From: Evansella clarkii
GTDB lineage: Bacteria; Bacillota; Bacilli; Bacillales; Salisediminibacteriaceae
Direction of reading: 5' to 3'
DNA: 64,000 bases
NCBI RefSeq assembly: GCF_002019695.1
Contig: NZ_KV917376.1
Location: 792,369-856,368, forward strand
Position numbers and translations under genes: made by a program. Below the pieces are notes generated by a model. The model was not told the origin of the DNA. It ran no database searches and worked only from the letters and a program-made list of their open reading frames with translations. This document shows, one piece after another, positions 8,891 to 17,545 of this stretch (its first letter is position 1; each line of letters begins with the position of its first letter).

Positions 8891-8926
8891 GGGGACGGGT
8901 GCTGCTGCAGCACCCGTCCTTTTTTT
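8891..8926 (+). terminator. Strong intrinsic terminator of the ATP-grasp gene
   Basis: A GC-rich stem (GGACGGGTGC with its complement GCACCCGTCC) starts 9 bases after the stop codon and is followed by eight T residues. Confidence 0.9.
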
Positions 8927-8935
8927 GTGTCACTT

Positions 8936-8981
8936 TTCGTTGATTGACCAGCAGGTTTCGTTGATTAAAATCCCTGATTTC
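8936..8981. repeat. Short 21-bp-pitch TTCG repeat
   Basis: TTCGTTGATT occurs at 8936 and 8957, and a decayed TTC follows at 8979. The pitch of 21-22 bp and the TTGATTGAC flavour match the longer array at 56033-56161. It lies directly before the 52-bp array. Confidence 0.5.
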
Positions 8982-8989
8982 TCCAGTCT

Positions 8990-9535
8990 GGGCACGCGAG
9001 ACACTCTTGCGTTACCGCTCCCCTATTTTTTTCCCCGAGCGGGCATGCGAGACACTCTCGTGTTACCGCTTCCCTATTATTTTTCCCCAAGCGGGCACGC
9101 GAGACACTCTTGCGTTACCGCTCCCCTATTTTTTTCCCCGAGTGGGCATGCAAGAACCTCTTGCGTTACCGCTCTCTACTTTTTTTGCCCCGAGCGGGCA
9201 TGCAAAGCCCTCTTGCGTTACCGCTCTCTACTGATTTTTCCCCAAGCGGGCACGCGAGACACTCTTGCGTTACCGCTCTCCTATTTTTTTTCCCCGAGCG
9301 GGCATGCAAGGACCTCTTGCGTTACCGCTCCCCTATTTTTTTTTCCCGAGCGGGCATGCGAGACACTCTCGCGTTACCGCTCCCCCATTATTTTTCCTCA
9401 AGCGGGCACGCGAGACACTCTTGCGTTACCGCTCCCCTATTATTTTCCTCCAAGCGGGCACGCGAGACCTTCTTGCGTTACCGCTCCCCTATTATTTTCC
9501 TCCAAGCGGGCACGCAACACCCTCTCATCTTACCT
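8990..9535. repeat. Tandem 52-bp repeat array 1 (ten full units plus a decayed one)
   Basis: The box GGGCA starts at 8990, 9041, 9093, 9144, 9196, 9248, 9300, 9352, 9404, 9456 and 9508, so the pitch is 51-52 bp. Each unit reads GGGCAYGCRAGA-n-CTCTTGCGTTACCGCT, a quasi-palindrome, then a pyrimidine-rich tail with a run of T. Since 52 is not a multiple of 3, open frames across it are artefacts. The array fills the space between the convergent ATP-grasp and murJ genes. No unique spacers, so it is not CRISPR. Confidence 0.95.
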
Positions 9536-9640
9536 CAATCCTCTTCCAACTCAGACACACCATACCCTCCCTCCCCAACCACACAAAAAAGAGCATCCAA
9601 AAGCCAGAACCTGCCCCCGGATGCTCTCCTATATTCTAAA

Positions 9641-11164
9641 TTAACTTCGCTTTACCAGTCTTCTTTTAATTGCAGCCATTCCATTATCAAGGGCTTCCAC
9701 TTTCATAAAATACAACAGAACAAAATAGATAACAGCTGCCAGGAAAATTGTCAGCAGAAGAGCTGCTGCGAAAGCCAGCACACCAAGTAAATAATTGTAT
9801 AGATAGTAAGCTGCCAGCGCCATAACGGCAGAAGCAGCAACAATTTTACCAAAGGCCAGCCCCATTTTCCGGAACTGCAGTGATCCGATTCGTTTTCGCA
9901 AATTAAAGAAGAGGAGAATCGCGCAGAAGATTCCTGATATACTCGTTGCCAGTGCCAGGCCGTTGATTCCCATCACCGGAGCAAGGAGAAAGTTCAGTAC
10001 AATGTTCAATCCCATGGCAATGGCAGCATTAATCATCGGTGTCCTTGTGTCCTGAAGGGAGTAAAACGCCTGTGACAGCACGACCCGGAGCCCAGCTCCC
10101 AGCATACCGATCGAATAAAAGAAAAATGCTCCTGCTGTCATCACTAAAGCAGTACTGTCAAAAGCTCCTCTGCCGAAAAGAAGCCGTACTACCGGCTCGG
10201 CAAAAACCAGTGCCCCCGCTGTTGCGGGTATAGTCAAAAGTGCAACTCCAACTACCGACTGATGGAGCGCATATTTCATGCTGGCTGTATTTCCCTTAGA
10301 AGCCATCCTCGACAAAGAAGGGAACATCACTGTTGAGATGGACATGACAAACACACCATGAACAAAGTTAGTAAGCGTATGAGCGTAATTTAATGCCGAT
10401 ATACCCCCGATTGCCACCTGGGAGGCCAGTGTCCGGTCTACAAGCTTGTTGATCTGATGCACTGCAGACCCTAATATAACCGGAACCGCCAGGATTAACA
10501 TTCTCCGGAGATGTTCATCCTTTACATCAAATACCTTTTTGTACTTAAAGTCCTTCCGGTAAGAGAAAAACATAAGGATTACCCACTGGACAAACAGCGC
10601 TGCGACAAAACCGTATGGCAGTATCGCAGGTTCTCCCATTTCTGAGCTCACAACGATGGAAGCAATTACAATCAGGCTCATTGGAATACCAAGGAGATTC
10701 GGCACAGCAAAAAGCTTTTGATAATTTAAGTAAGCACTCAGCACCCGGATAAAAATGGTGAAATAAATACCTGCGAGAGTGACCCTTGTAAAATAAACAG
10801 CGGTGTCAAAGATCTCTCCCTCAAAGCCGCTGGCGAACAGCATCACTAACTGTTCAGCAAAAATCATTCCTAAACCGACTATCAATGTACTGAAAACGAG
10901 CAGAACATTGATTAAATTATTTGTGAACCTCAGAGCGTGCGCAGGGCCATTATTCTCTTCAATTCTGCTGTACATTGGTATGTAGCCGGTGGCAATCCCT
11001 CTGGCAACTACCCCGAAGATTACAACAGGAATCGTCAGAGCGATTAAGTATGCATCACTGATTCCTGAAGCACCGTAAAAGTATGCGAGGGTCACATCTC
11101 TTAAGAAACCTACTATTTTTGAAAGAAAAGTTAATATCATTAAAACGATAATTGCTTTTTTCAT
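9641..11164 (-). CDS. murJ: Lipid II flippase MurJ
   Basis: A 507-aa integral membrane protein of the MurJ/MviN family of the MOP superfamily, which flips the peptidoglycan precursor lipid II across the membrane. Hydrophobic segments run through the whole protein, consistent with 14 helices, and the N-terminal FLRDVTLAYFYGASGISDAYL motif is characteristic. The ATG at 11164 follows AGGAG by 6 bases. Many Bacillaceae carry more than one paralogue of this family (for example SpoVB-, YtgP- and YtgP-like proteins), so a role with another polyprenyl-linked substrate is possible. It is monocistronic, convergent with array 1. Confidence 0.85.
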   Translation of the reverse strand: MKKAIIVLMILTFLSKIVGFLRDVTLAYFYGASGISDAYLIALTIPVVIFGVVARGIATGYIPMYSRIEENNGPAHALRFTNNLINVLLVFSTLIVGLGMIFAEQLVMLFASGFEGEIFDTAVYFTRVTLAGIYFTIFIRVLSAYLNYQKLFAVPNLLGIPMSLIVIASIVVSSEMGEPAILPYGFVAALFVQWVILMFFSYRKDFKYKKVFDVKDEHLRRMLILAVPVILGSAVHQINKLVDRTLASQVAIGGISALNYAHTLTNFVHGVFVMSISTVMFPSLSRMASKGNTASMKYALHQSVVGVALLTIPATAGALVFAEPVVRLLFGRGAFDSTALVMTAGAFFFYSIGMLGAGLRVVLSQAFYSLQDTRTPMINAAIAMGLNIVLNFLLAPVMGINGLALATSISGIFCAILLFFNLRKRIGSLQFRKMGLAFGKIVAASAVMALAAYYLYNYLLGVLAFAAALLLTIFLAAVIYFVLLYFMKVEALDNGMAAIKRRLVKRS

Positions 11165-11320
11165 TAGAAACTCCTATGAATTTTAGCGGCTTTCTACAGT
11201 GTATCTGATAAGATTTCCTGTAAAAGGCCTTAATTTTCTTCATCTTCTGCTTATTATCTTATTATCAGCAGCGAGAAACAACTAAGAGCCTGCGTCATTA
11301 AGCTGCTGCCGCAAAGAATA

Positions 11321-11355
11321 AAACCGCAGACTCCCGTTAGAGAACCATGCGGTTT
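11321..11355 (-). terminator. Intrinsic terminator of the SnoaL-like gene
   Basis: AAACCGCA (11321-11328) pairs with TGCGGTTT (11348-11355). On the minus strand the stem is followed by TTTTATTCTTT, shortly after the stop codon at 11370. Confidence 0.75.
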
Positions 11356-11369
11356 GCCGCTTAATATCA

Positions 11370-11756
11370 TTAAATCTGGTTTTTTTTACTGGCGTCCAGA
11401 GTTACAGGGATATAATAGCTCGTTATCTCTGTAATTTTCCCCGGCTCGAATTTATCAAACTTGTAAACATCACAAAAAGCTGTTGTTTCCACGTTTCCGG
11501 CCGGGCATATAATTTTCATAATCCCATTACAGGAAGCCGTAAGTTCATGAGTGATAATATGTGAAATCTTTAATTCAATTATATTTTCTTCTTTCATCTT
11601 TCTGAATTCTTCCATTACTTCTTTTTTTCCGCGAAATGTTTCCTTCCCCATCAATGTCCAGATTACGTCTTCTATCATATGATCTGTTATAAATTCTGCA
11701 TCATTAACTGTAAAGGCCTTGTTGAACTTCTCAATAAACTCCCGTTTTTGCGGCAT
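11370..11756 (-). CDS. SnoaL-like / NTF2-fold small protein
   Basis: A 128-aa protein with the pattern of the NTF2-like SnoaL fold: an N-terminal helix pair (EFIEKFNKAFTVNDAEFITDHM), the VIWTLMGKETFRGKKEV stretch, and then alternating beta strands ending near TSYYIPV. Such proteins are small alpha+beta barrels used as enzymes, ligand binders or accessory domains; no catalytic assignment is possible here. A ribosome binding site AGGAGG lies before the ATG at 11756. It is single and has its own terminator. Confidence 0.7.
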   Translation of the reverse strand: MPQKREFIEKFNKAFTVNDAEFITDHMIEDVIWTLMGKETFRGKKEVMEEFRKMKEENIIELKISHIITHELTASCNGIMKIICPAGNVETTAFCDVYKFDKFEPGKITEITSYYIPVTLDASKKNQI

Positions 11757-11894
11757 AAGCCGGGACCTCCTTTATCTGTCTCTCTAACATAATCTTAACA
11801 CTGCCGAAACGCCGTTTATATCTTTTTTTGTTCAAAGAGAGATTCATATTACTGATGAAACTGCAGAAACTAAAGAAAAAAGGAGGCGCAGTGT

Positions 11895-12206
11895 ATGAGT
11901 GCAAAAGATTTTGAAGGCATCTACAATGAGTACAAAGCCCAGAGCGTCGACGTTACGAACTCTGCATTTGAAAATATGGAGAAAGGTAAGGAAGCAATTG
12001 CAGCTGTAAGGAAAAATGAAGATGGAGATTTAATCGCATTTAAAACAAATACAGGGAGGGAGCTTGATTATGTGACGGCTCTAAATGAAGCGAAGGCTGG
12101 GAAGCTAGCTCATATAGATGTTTTCCATAAGTATGGCAGAGATATTATCCGCAGTGAGCCAGACGGCATCCGCGAAAATAATCTGGATGAACTTCCTGAG
12201 TTTTAA
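11895..12206 (+). CDS. DUF3892 domain protein
   Basis: A 103-aa protein whose second half matches the DUF3892 pattern: AAVRKNEDGDLIAFKTNTGR, then DYVTALNEAKAGK, and IRSEPDG...NNLDELP at the end. In Bacilli this short domain of unknown function usually forms the whole protein. AAAAAAGGAGGCG before the ATG is a strong ribosome binding site. The N-terminal 35 residues are charged and helical. Its presence beside the next small gene suggests general stress or housekeeping, but no function is known. Confidence 0.8.
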   Translation: MSAKDFEGIYNEYKAQSVDVTNSAFENMEKGKEAIAAVRKNEDGDLIAFKTNTGRELDYVTALNEAKAGKLAHIDVFHKYGRDIIRSEPDGIRENNLDELPEF

Positions 12207-12329
12207 GGTACAATAGAAGTGCAGACTATTTTTAACAACACACCCTTTTTAAATCTGTATATGGAGGGTACAAGGATGAATAGCATAGTAAGTATGTGAA
12301 TATGTACAGTTTGCAGAAGGGGTGAAAAA

Positions 12330-12512
12330 ATGAAAAAAAATCTGTATACAACAGGGGACCAAGTACAAATCAGAGCTACCGGGGAAACTGTGACTATCAT
12401 GAAAGCCCAATACGTAAAAAATATGAAAAGGTATTCCTACACGGTGAACCAGTATCCAAATACCTTTTACTTTGAAGAAGAGCTTGCTGATTTGCCTGAA
12501 GGTGAAGAATAG
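12330..12512 (+). CDS. Small conserved-looking protein (60 aa), SH3-like
   Basis: A 60-aa basic-then-acidic protein starting with AAGGGGTG 6-7 bases upstream of the ATG. The sequence alternates short beta strands (YTTGDQVQIRATGETVTIMK, then YSYTVNQYPNTFYFEEEL), a pattern typical of small SH3-like barrels such as those in Bacillus YodN-like or KOW-type proteins. I do not recognise a defined family. A bidirectional terminator follows. Confidence 0.6.
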   Translation: MKKNLYTTGDQVQIRATGETVTIMKAQYVKNMKRYSYTVNQYPNTFYFEEELADLPEGEE

Positions 12513-12528
12513 AAAATCAGTGATACAG

Positions 12529-12566
12529 AAAAAACAGCGGGGACTCCTCTGAGCCTCCGCTGTTTT
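12529..12566. terminator. Bidirectional terminator
   Basis: AAAACAGCGG (12531-12540) pairs with CCGCTGTTTT (12557-12566), with A residues before and T residues after. It serves the plus-strand 60-aa gene and, on the other strand, the small minus-strand gene ending at 12576. Confidence 0.8.
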
Positions 12567-12575
12567 GTGCTGCAT

Positions 12576-12692
12576 CTAATTTGTAAAGTATGGAACAAGA
12601 TAATTTATAATCTGATAGCCGCAATAAACCAGGACAGCTGCAACAAGAATGATTAAAGCCCACACCAGTAACCTGACAGCTATCCTTCCCAT
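12576..12692 (-). CDS. Putative 38-aa single-span membrane peptide
   Basis: An ATG at 12692 is preceded by GGTGATC, which pairs with the extreme 3' end of 16S rRNA, 4 bases away. The peptide MGRIAVRLLVWALIILVAAV... has two N-terminal arginines, one hydrophobic helix and a short tail ending YFTN, so it would sit in the membrane with its N-terminus inside. The bidirectional terminator just after its stop supports transcription on this strand. No family recognised. Confidence 0.45.
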   Translation of the reverse strand: MGRIAVRLLVWALIILVAAVLVYCGYQIINYLVPYFTN

Positions 12693-12929
12693 TTCAGATC
12701 ACCATCCCATATTTATTTCCATCATCCCATACCCCCGCACTTGCAGCACCCTTTCTTAATACTATTTTGAAAAAAGAAGATGTATTACTGTTTTTCAGAA
12801 GGATATTTAACACCGCACTGTTTAAAAACAACAGAGTGCTTAAAATACATGATCAAATTGTCCCGAAAAAAAGGATTACGGAACTTTAGCAGGAATATAT
12901 AATCATCTGAACAGACAGGGGAGTTTGCT

Positions 12930-13397
12930 ATGGTTTTATTGAATGGTGTATCTGGCTCCAATGGCCCTGATTCGAGGTCCGACGGTTTGTTATTTCAGAA
13001 GATATGTTATCTTGCCGCCGCTGAAGCCCAAGGGAGAGTCTTGTCTTTTCATGAGACGGAGGTTGCCAGAAATTATTATAAAGCTGAAGTTGAACTCTCC
13101 GGTAAGTCTGTATATAACCTGCTCAACAGCACTTACCCATTTGTCGCCTTTGCTGAGTTTGTTGATCTCACAAAACTGGTGTTCATTGATAACGACTGGC
13201 TTAGCAGAAAGTTCAAGCCATATTTTCAGGTGTTATCATCTGCTGAGCTCCATGAACCCATCCGCACCAGAGAGGGCAAAGGAAAAATTATTCTGTTAAA
13301 TAACAATGAATTAAATGATGCAGAATTAAACATGCTGGAATACTACCGGTCTGTTACTTCCATTGTCGGGGATATTGTATTTAATTTCTGGGATTAG
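12930..13397 (+). CDS. Hypothetical protein (155 aa)
   Basis: A soluble 155-aa protein with no recognised domain. An AGGGGAG-like ribosome binding site lies about 9 bases before the ATG. The sequence is mixed alpha/beta, with LLFQKICYLAAAEAQGRVLSFHETEVARNYY near the start and KIILLNNNELNDAELNMLEYY near the end; the latter resembles a helical recognition element but no regulator family is evident. Its 3' end overlaps the convergent membrane gene by 17 bp, which implies that transcription of one may interfere with the other. The 237 bp upstream contain no other feature except a possible promoter. Confidence 0.6.
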   Translation: MVLLNGVSGSNGPDSRSDGLLFQKICYLAAAEAQGRVLSFHETEVARNYYKAEVELSGKSVYNLLNSTYPFVAFAEFVDLTKLVFIDNDWLSRKFKPYFQVLSSAELHEPIRTREGKGKIILLNNNELNDAELNMLEYYRSVTSIVGDIVFNFWD

Positions 13398-14058
13398 TTC
13401 CAGCACTGCCCGCACGCCTGCTCTGAAACAATTGCGTGGCAAACAGAGACAGAATCAGAACTAACTCGGTTATATTTCCTGCGGCCTTACTCTCAAAGGG
13501 AATAGAAAGAACGCCAACAACTCCCATGCCAATTAATCCTGCAATGAGCCATATCCACCTTTGCCTTCTCCAGAGGATAATGGAGGCAATTAGTATGGAG
13601 AGTGAGACTGCCATCATCATGAGAGGGCCACCGGAGGAACTCACCCGTTTATAGCTTAAAACACCTTGCTGCCATACTGGTTCAAGGGACAGTCCGAAAA
13701 GAGGGAGGGCTTCGATAATAATAATGACTCCTGTTAAAAAGACCACCCCGTATGTTCCCAATCTATTCAACGCCCATGTCACCCCTGCTGCCCTTAAAGT
13801 TTGCCAGGCAAAAAGGATGAGTAACGGGGTAAAAAAAACGTGCATCCAGTATCTCAGGAAATTTAACGATTCTAATAGCGTTCCTTCTCCAATATAACGC
13901 CCGGTGGTAAGTATGCCGTTATCATAAAGTAAAGCTGCGATAACAATTAACAGAAAGGCAGAAAATATATGCCAGCGGTCCTTAATTGCAAAGTATATTC
14001 CAGCTGCTAATAACAGAGCATACATAACCGACAGGGAAAAATAAATAACTGTATCCAT
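13381..14058 (-). CDS. Hypothetical polytopic membrane protein (225 aa)
   Basis: A 225-aa protein with about seven hydrophobic segments, for example residues 5-24, 30-46, 70-90, 100-120, 145-160, 168-185 and 190-210, separated by short loops. No conserved active-site motif was recognised. The ATG at 14058 follows a GAAGCGAG-type ribosome binding site. A repeated structured element (14181-14280) lies about 120 bp upstream, and the same element lies upstream of another small minus-strand membrane gene at 45893-46198. Its end overlaps the convergent 155-aa gene. Confidence 0.65.
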   Translation of the reverse strand: MDTVIYFSLSVMYALLLAAGIYFAIKDRWHIFSAFLLIVIAALLYDNGILTTGRYIGEGTLLESLNFLRYWMHVFFTPLLILFAWQTLRAAGVTWALNRLGTYGVVFLTGVIIIIEALPLFGLSLEPVWQQGVLSYKRVSSSGGPLMMMAVSLSILIASIILWRRQRWIWLIAGLIGMGVVGVLSIPFESKAAGNITELVLILSLFATQLFQSRRAGSAGTNPRN

Positions 14059-14180
14059 CCGAAATCACTCGCTTCTTCATATAATGTTTATAGAATGCCC
14101 TTTGGTTGCAGATTCATGTGGGTTGGAATTCTGGCAGGCATCAAACGATATATTAACAGAAGCAAAATACAGTGAACCTT

Positions 14181-14285
14181 CAATCAGTGGCGTCCCCTCT
14201 GATTGTTAGTTGAACCATTCGGGATGTTAGCGTCCGTTATCCCCCGCCTAAACATCTTCGCTTCCACTCAGGAATTTTACGGACG
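14181..14285. repeat. Dispersed element, copy A (about 100 bp)
   Basis: This intergenic element shares with 46235-46345 the blocks CTGATTGTTAGTT, TTAGCGTCCGTTATCCCC, CTTCCACTCA and TTTTACGG in the same order and spacing. An inverted repeat CAATCAG/CTGATTG opens it. It may be a miniature mobile element or a structured RNA in the leader of the minus-strand gene. Confidence 0.7.
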
Positions 14286-14295
14286 GTTACCAGGA

Positions 14296-14480
14296 TAAAC
14301 GGAGGTTTTCCGTTTATATGGAGTTTGTAGCTCGTTTCGGGGTGATATAAGCGGAGGATATCCGGTTAGGCAAAACAAAATCTCCTATTTTCGGATTTTT
14401 TGAGTCAATTGGCGGAATTTCTCCGCCTATTTAAGCGTTTTTTTATAATAATTACGAATTAACCGGAATTCTTCCGTCTA
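14296..14480. repeat. Array of CGGA/TCCG palindromes
   Basis: Four short palindromes, AAACGGAGG-TTTTCCGTTT (14298), GCGGAGGATATCCG (14351), GGCGGAATTTCTCCGCC (14411) and CCGGAATTCTTCCG (14463), are spaced about 50-60 bp apart. No coding potential. With copy A of the dispersed element it fills most of the 625-bp gap between the membrane gene and the operon terminator. Confidence 0.6.
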
Positions 14481-14593
14481 TATGAACCCAGGAAAGAATT
14501 CTGTGCGCTCTAGGGATGAATCACACTCATTCAGGAAATGAAATCTGTTGCTTAACCTGAGCCCACATACTCTTTAAATCCTGAAAGCTTAAT

Positions 14594-14628
14594 AAAAAAA
14601 GACGTATGCAAATTCATACGTCTTTTTT
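14594..14628. terminator. Terminator of the eight-gene MoxR/VWA operon
   Basis: GACGTATG (14601-14608) pairs with CATACGTC (14615-14622), flanked by seven A residues before and six T residues after. It is symmetrical and lies 56 bp beyond the final operon gene on the minus strand. Confidence 0.9.
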
Positions 14629-14683
14629 GTCCCTGCTAGTAAGAAATTACCCGATACCTGCTGTTTTGGTAAGTTCCCTTAAA

Positions 14684-17545
14684 TTACAATCCCCTTCGTT
14701 TTTTCGCTTCTAGTAGCCGTTTCATTCGATCCTGAGAACTTTCTTCCGTACTGGCAGTGTCTTTACCCTTTGTCTTTTCAGAGGAATACTGTAAACCTGC
14801 GGCTCCGGCCTTCTTCCCAAGCCCCTTTTTCCCGCCTGTCCCAGGATTTTCCGTTGAAATTACTTTCTCAGCTTCACTCCTCATCCGGCTCTCTGTTCCC
14901 TTCCCTGCCTTCCTACTAAACGAAGCAGCTTTCCGGCTCTTAAGCTCTCCAATTGTCCCTGCCCTCCCAGTTGTTCCTTCTTCTGCCCAGGCCCCTGAGT
15001 TCCCTCGCAATCTGGCGAAAGAAAACCTTGGAACACCAAATCTTCTGAGACCCACCTCTGTGAAAAACAACAGGAAGGCGGCTAAAATAAGCCAGTGAGC
15101 GATACTTTGTTTTGCAGACGGCGGCTCAGCAAGCGGACGGAAAGCTTCCGAAGCTTCACCGATTACCGCCCCATCTCCCCGGTCTGCCAGTTCCTCCAAA
15201 AACCGATCGTTCAATGGCTTTAGTTCGTACTCCTCGGGATAGGAAACAGTTACCCCAGTCTGAAACAGAGGAGTCTGTTCTTCATTCCGCTCTGTAAGCT
15301 GCACGAAATGCATTCCCTCATTACCTTCAAAACTCACTTCGTATTCCCCTGGTTTAGTCATACGCACACTGGCTTCCAGTTCGCTGCCCCGCTCATCAAC
15401 CACTGCGGCATCCAGCGGTTTCGAGGTAGTTTCTTCAGCGGTAAATGTGAGGACACTAGTCATCCCGTCACGGCGCTGAGCCAGCTCGAATGGATCCTGT
15501 GTTCCAGCTGAGAATGTCCAGGTGACGATATCATTCCAGAGGGGAGCCCAATTTTCCCAGGCTGCCCAGTCACCAGACCACGCCCCATCCACATCGGATG
15601 TCCAGGCGACCGTTTTTCCAAGCCCGTACTGCCACCTGGAAAGAACGGGATCTTCTTTTTCGCTCGTTAACACATTTGTCGCCCGACCCTTTGGCGTTGT
15701 TGCGATATAAGCATTCATCCGGGGCACCCCGTTCATAAAAGCAGGTGTCCAGTCTGAGGTGCCTGAACTAATCTTTGGGTAAAAAGGATTGTCCTCGATA
15801 TATGTCCTCGTCGCAAGCATCGTCTCTCTTGAGAGAATACTCGGCATAGTTGATTCATCGAAAACAGCGTAAAACCGCCCTGCACCATACTCAGCAAGCT
15901 CTTCAAGAAGATAGTGGTCTGCATCCGCCCCAACTGCAACGGCAGAAAGAGTAATATTATCCTCTAATCCCCCCTCGATTAAAGCTTTGTAGTCTCCGGT
16001 TTCCGGCGACTCCCCGTCTGTAAGGAGAATAATGTGCCGCCGCTGAAGTTCATGGGTCTCAAGCTGCCGGTACCCTTCTGCAAGACCCGGGTAAATATCT
16101 GTTCCTCCTCCTGCCGTAATCCCGAGGATTTTTTCCGTTACCTCTCCGATATCCTCCATTGGAGCTGTCTCCACAACCGGCCAGATCTGATCATCAAAGG
16201 CGACAACCCCGACTGTGTCCCCTTCCCGAAGAAGTTCAACAGATCTTGCTGCAGCTTCCTTCGCAAGCTCCAGCCGTTGGCCCATCATACTTCCTGACCT
16301 GTCAATAACAAATACCATTCCAAGGGACGGAAGCTCTTCTTCACTCTTGATCTCCATTTCAACAGGGAGAATTGTTTCGATCGGGGTGTCCTTGTAGCCG
16401 CCAAGTGCAAAACTGTTCATTCCCCCTGTCATAATAAAACCTACTCCAAAATCACGGACAGCTTTTTCAATAATCTCCATTTGTTGAGGGGATATACTCA
16501 TTGCTGGTACATTGCTGAAAATGATAGATTCATACTGCAAATAATTGTTAAGTTCACCAGGGAGAAAATCAGCCGACACCCTTTCCACATCAAGCTCACT
16601 GGAAACAAGTGCATCATAAAGCGCATTTCCCGCCTGATATCTGTCTCCTTCCACAAGCAGCACTTTTGCTGAACCTCCCACGATGGTCATTGCAGAAAGC
16701 TGATTATTTTCCGGAATACTGTCTTCGTCGGTAAAAACCTCTGCGCGAATGTGATGTGTCCCGCTTTCTGTAACAGGATGGGTAAAGCTGAAAGAATTCG
16801 TCCCCTCCTTCAGCTCCACTACCTCCTCCAGGACCGCTTCTTGATTAATCATCACCTGGAGCAAAGCAGCTGCTTCTTCCGTACTTTCCACCGTAACGGA
16901 AATTCTGGCCTTCTCCCCTTTAAACATCTGCCGGGGCACCTGCAGATCCTTCATGGATACATCCTTCATTCCCTGAGAAAAGAACGGTACTGTGTCCACA
17001 GTGATCCCTTGTTCCCTTACAATACTCGCCTGATGCAATGCATCTCCTGCCGTTTCATTCCCATCACTCATAATGACAATTCTGCCGCCGCCTTTTTCAG
17101 CTAAAAGGCTCGTACTGAGCTGCAGTGCCGATTCCAGGTTTGTATAATCTCCGCTGATCCTGCTCCAGTCACTGCTGAAGCTGTTCTCTGAACTGATCAT
17201 CCGTTCAATGACAGCATCCCTGCCAACAGAAACAATTGCAAAGGCATCCTCTTCCCCTTTCGCTGAAACAGCCTCCCTTATAAAAGAAGTCATTTCATTG
17301 TTCGCCCTGGTGTTTGAGTCAGAACGATCCATAATAAAAACGGTGTGAACTTCTTTTGCCGTAAATACAAGGTTTGGCATTGCCAATGCAACAGCCAGCA
17401 AGGTAAAAATAAGTATTCTCAGTGGAACAATAACAAGTTTTTCCCTTGAAGAAAGATGAAGCTTTGACCGTACAAACACTATTACAGCAATCAATACCGG
17501 TATAAATAACAATAAAGCGAGAGGCTGTTCAAGTTCGAATCCCAC
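14684..17545 (-). CDS. Large membrane protein with two von Willebrand A domains and a GATase-like domain
   Basis: A 953-aa protein and the last gene of the operon. Two N-terminal membrane helices (about 6-24 and 38-58) precede a first VWA domain with the metal site DRSDS, a beta-sandwich region, a class I glutamine-amidotransferase-like domain around 290-390 (KVLLVEGDRYQ, IIFSNVPA), and a second VWA domain with DRSGSM around 410. A further helix near 825-845 (IAHWLILAAFLLFF) is followed by a basic cytoplasmic tail. The amidotransferase-like domain has no evident catalytic cysteine. Two MIDAS sites suggest metal-dependent protein binding outside the membrane, probably with the overlapping 603-aa partner (17-bp overlap). 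Function is unknown in this context. Confidence 0.85.
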   Translation of the reverse strand: MGFELEQPLALLLFIPVLIAVIVFVRSKLHLSSREKLVIVPLRILIFTLLAVALAMPNLVFTAKEVHTVFIMDRSDSNTRANNEMTSFIREAVSAKGEEDAFAIVSVGRDAVIERMISSENSFSSDWSRISGDYTNLESALQLSTSLLAEKGGGRIVIMSDGNETAGDALHQASIVREQGITVDTVPFFSQGMKDVSMKDLQVPRQMFKGEKARISVTVESTEEAAALLQVMINQEAVLEEVVELKEGTNSFSFTHPVTESGTHHIRAEVFTDEDSIPENNQLSAMTIVGGSAKVLLVEGDRYQAGNALYDALVSSELDVERVSADFLPGELNNYLQYESIIFSNVPAMSISPQQMEIIEKAVRDFGVGFIMTGGMNSFALGGYKDTPIETILPVEMEIKSEEELPSLGMVFVIDRSGSMMGQRLELAKEAAARSVELLREGDTVGVVAFDDQIWPVVETAPMEDIGEVTEKILGITAGGGTDIYPGLAEGYRQLETHELQRRHIILLTDGESPETGDYKALIEGGLEDNITLSAVAVGADADHYLLEELAEYGAGRFYAVFDESTMPSILSRETMLATRTYIEDNPFYPKISSGTSDWTPAFMNGVPRMNAYIATTPKGRATNVLTSEKEDPVLSRWQYGLGKTVAWTSDVDGAWSGDWAAWENWAPLWNDIVTWTFSAGTQDPFELAQRRDGMTSVLTFTAEETTSKPLDAAVVDERGSELEASVRMTKPGEYEVSFEGNEGMHFVQLTERNEEQTPLFQTGVTVSYPEEYELKPLNDRFLEELADRGDGAVIGEASEAFRPLAEPPSAKQSIAHWLILAAFLLFFTEVGLRRFGVPRFSFARLRGNSGAWAEEGTTGRAGTIGELKSRKAASFSRKAGKGTESRMRSEAEKVISTENPGTGGKKGLGKKAGAAGLQYSSEKTKGKDTASTEESSQDRMKRLLEAKKRRGL

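Noticed and set aside
8990-9535. CRISPR array
   Set aside because: The whole 52-bp unit repeats, so there are no unique spacers, and no cas gene is nearby.
8889-9790. Several overlapping reading frames of 75-251 codons across array 1
   Set aside because: They read the same 52-bp repeat in different frames, lack ribosome binding sites, and arise because the unit has no stops in any frame.
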